The position numbers and the translations under genes are program-made. A stretch of DNA of 6,258 nucleotides from Pyrodictium sp. (GTDB taxonomy: Archaea > Thermoproteota > Thermoprotei_A > Sulfolobales > Pyrodictiaceae), in assembly GCA_015662475.1 (NCBI GenBank), contig DQUB01000178.1, positions 1-6,258 of the forward strand. The letters are read 5' to 3'. The notes under the pieces are model-generated. The model saw only the letters and a program-made list of their open reading frames with translations, searched no databases and was not told the origin of the DNA. Below are positions 6,025 to 6,258 of this stretch, in pieces; position 1 is the first letter of the stretch, and every line of letters begins with the position of its first letter.

Positions 6025-6152
6025 CTGCAAGAGCGCTATCTCTAGTGGCTAGACTTAAAGCTAAAGCCTACATACTACCTGAAAAAGCAAGCGTTGTAGA
6101 GAGAGTTGAGAAGATAGAGGAAATAGTCTTGGGAGAATTGAAGCAAATGTGA
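6018..6152 (+). pseudogene. Out-of-frame C-terminal part of the kinase-like gene
   Basis: These 44 codons, with TGA at 6150-6152, encode RLTARALSLVARLKAKAYILP followed by a charged helical end that finishes LGELKQM. They have no start of their own and overlap the last 7 bases of the kinase frame. The composition, codon use and the pattern of a helix, a short strand with YILP and a final helix fit the end of a P-loop kinase, so this is the tail of the 5560 gene displaced by one base. There is no slippery heptamer at the junction, which argues against programmed frameshifting; a one-base deletion or a read error is the simpler cause. Confidence 0.7.
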
Positions 6153-6165
6153 GGTTTTACGTTGG

Positions 6166-6188
6166 AGCCGGGTTGAGTGGTAGCCGGG
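6166..6188. repeat. Repeated tRNA acceptor-strand heptamer
   Basis: AGCCGGG occurs at 6166-6172 and again at 6182-6188, the latter encoding the 3' acceptor strand of the tRNA on the minus strand. The copies are 16 bases apart, with the first lying just beyond the tRNA 3' end. It may be chance in G+C-rich DNA. Confidence 0.4.
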
Positions 6189-6253
6189 CGGGGATTCGAA
6201 CCCCGGTCACGGGGGCCAAAGCCCCGCATCCTTGACCGCTAGACGACCCGGCT
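6178..6253 (-). tRNA. tRNA-Gln (anticodon UUG), CCA encoded
   Basis: Read on the minus strand from 6253: acceptor AGCCGGG pairs fully with CCCGGCT; D-arm GTCT/GGAT with two G-U pairs; anticodon stem CGGGG/CCCCG enclosing loop CTTTGGC, so positions 34-36 are TTG and the tRNA reads CAA (and CAG by wobble) for glutamine; a 4-base variable region; T stem CGGGG/CCCCG with loop TTCGAAT; discriminator A at 6181; CCA encoded at 6178-6180. The anticodon loop has no intron. The A1-U72 pair is the feature that the archaeal amidotransferase GatDE uses to pick Glu-tRNA-Gln, so glutamine is probably charged through the indirect route (established for archaea). All-G-C anticodon and T stems indicate a hyperthermophile. 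The promoter lies outside the window. The gene converges on the kinase-like gene, 25 bases from its tail. Confidence 0.95.
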
Positions 6254-6258
6254 GTCCA

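Noticed and set aside
5560..6152. Naming the kinase-like gene tmk
   Set aside because: The REPGG motif and a DRY motif of true thymidylate kinases are not present; only a general P-loop kinase call is supported.
1..6258. CRISPR array, transposon ends or phage genes
   Set aside because: No spaced direct repeats, terminal inverted repeats, transposase or integrase motifs were seen on either strand.

Overview
The window looks like chromosomal DNA of a hyperthermophilic archaeon, most likely a crenarchaeote. The signs are: many TTG and GTG starts, tightly packed genes, arginine written largely as AGA/AGG/CGT and isoleucine often as ATA, short genes with TATA-like boxes about 27-30 bases before the start codon and no Shine-Dalgarno sequence (leaderless style), T-rich gaps, and a tRNA whose stems are almost entirely G-C while the protein genes are of intermediate G+C. 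The species cannot be named from the sequence.

Region 1 (1-4607) is the end of a plus-strand operon. It holds the last 61 codons of a LivG-type ABC ATPase, a complete LivF-type ABC ATPase, and both subunits of a hydantoinase/oxoprolinase-family enzyme (HyuA, then HyuB). Junctions range from a 4-base overlap to 2 bases, and Shine-Dalgarno-like motifs lie inside the preceding gene. The inferred role is import of an amino-acid-like or cyclic amide compound by a branched-chain-amino-acid-type transporter, followed by ATP-dependent opening of an amide or lactam by HyuAB. The permeases, the binding protein and the rest of livG would lie upstream of the window.

Region 2 (4608-5559) is a loose stretch with two short orphan reading frames (4681-4899 and 5031-5330) that I do not recognise. 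Each has its own TATA-like box. Between them are a T-rich probable terminator and an 11-base perfect tandem duplication. Both frames show hints of having once been longer: a plausible one-base-off continuation for the first, and an upstream ATG followed by an in-frame TAA for the second. The 229-base gap 5331-5559 holds T-rich tracts, one small perfect inverted repeat and a weak promoter, and no convincing gene.

Region 3 (5560-6258) holds a small P-loop nucleoside/nucleotide kinase-like gene that stops at 6024. Its obvious C-terminal part continues one frame away to 6152, so it is frameshifted in this sequence (a real mutation or a read error). A convergent minus-strand tRNA-Gln(UUG) with an encoded CCA ends 25 bases beyond it. 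I see no CRISPR array, transposase or clear mobile element. The most interesting parts are the transporter-coupled HyuAB operon and the chain of small or broken genes between it and the tRNA.
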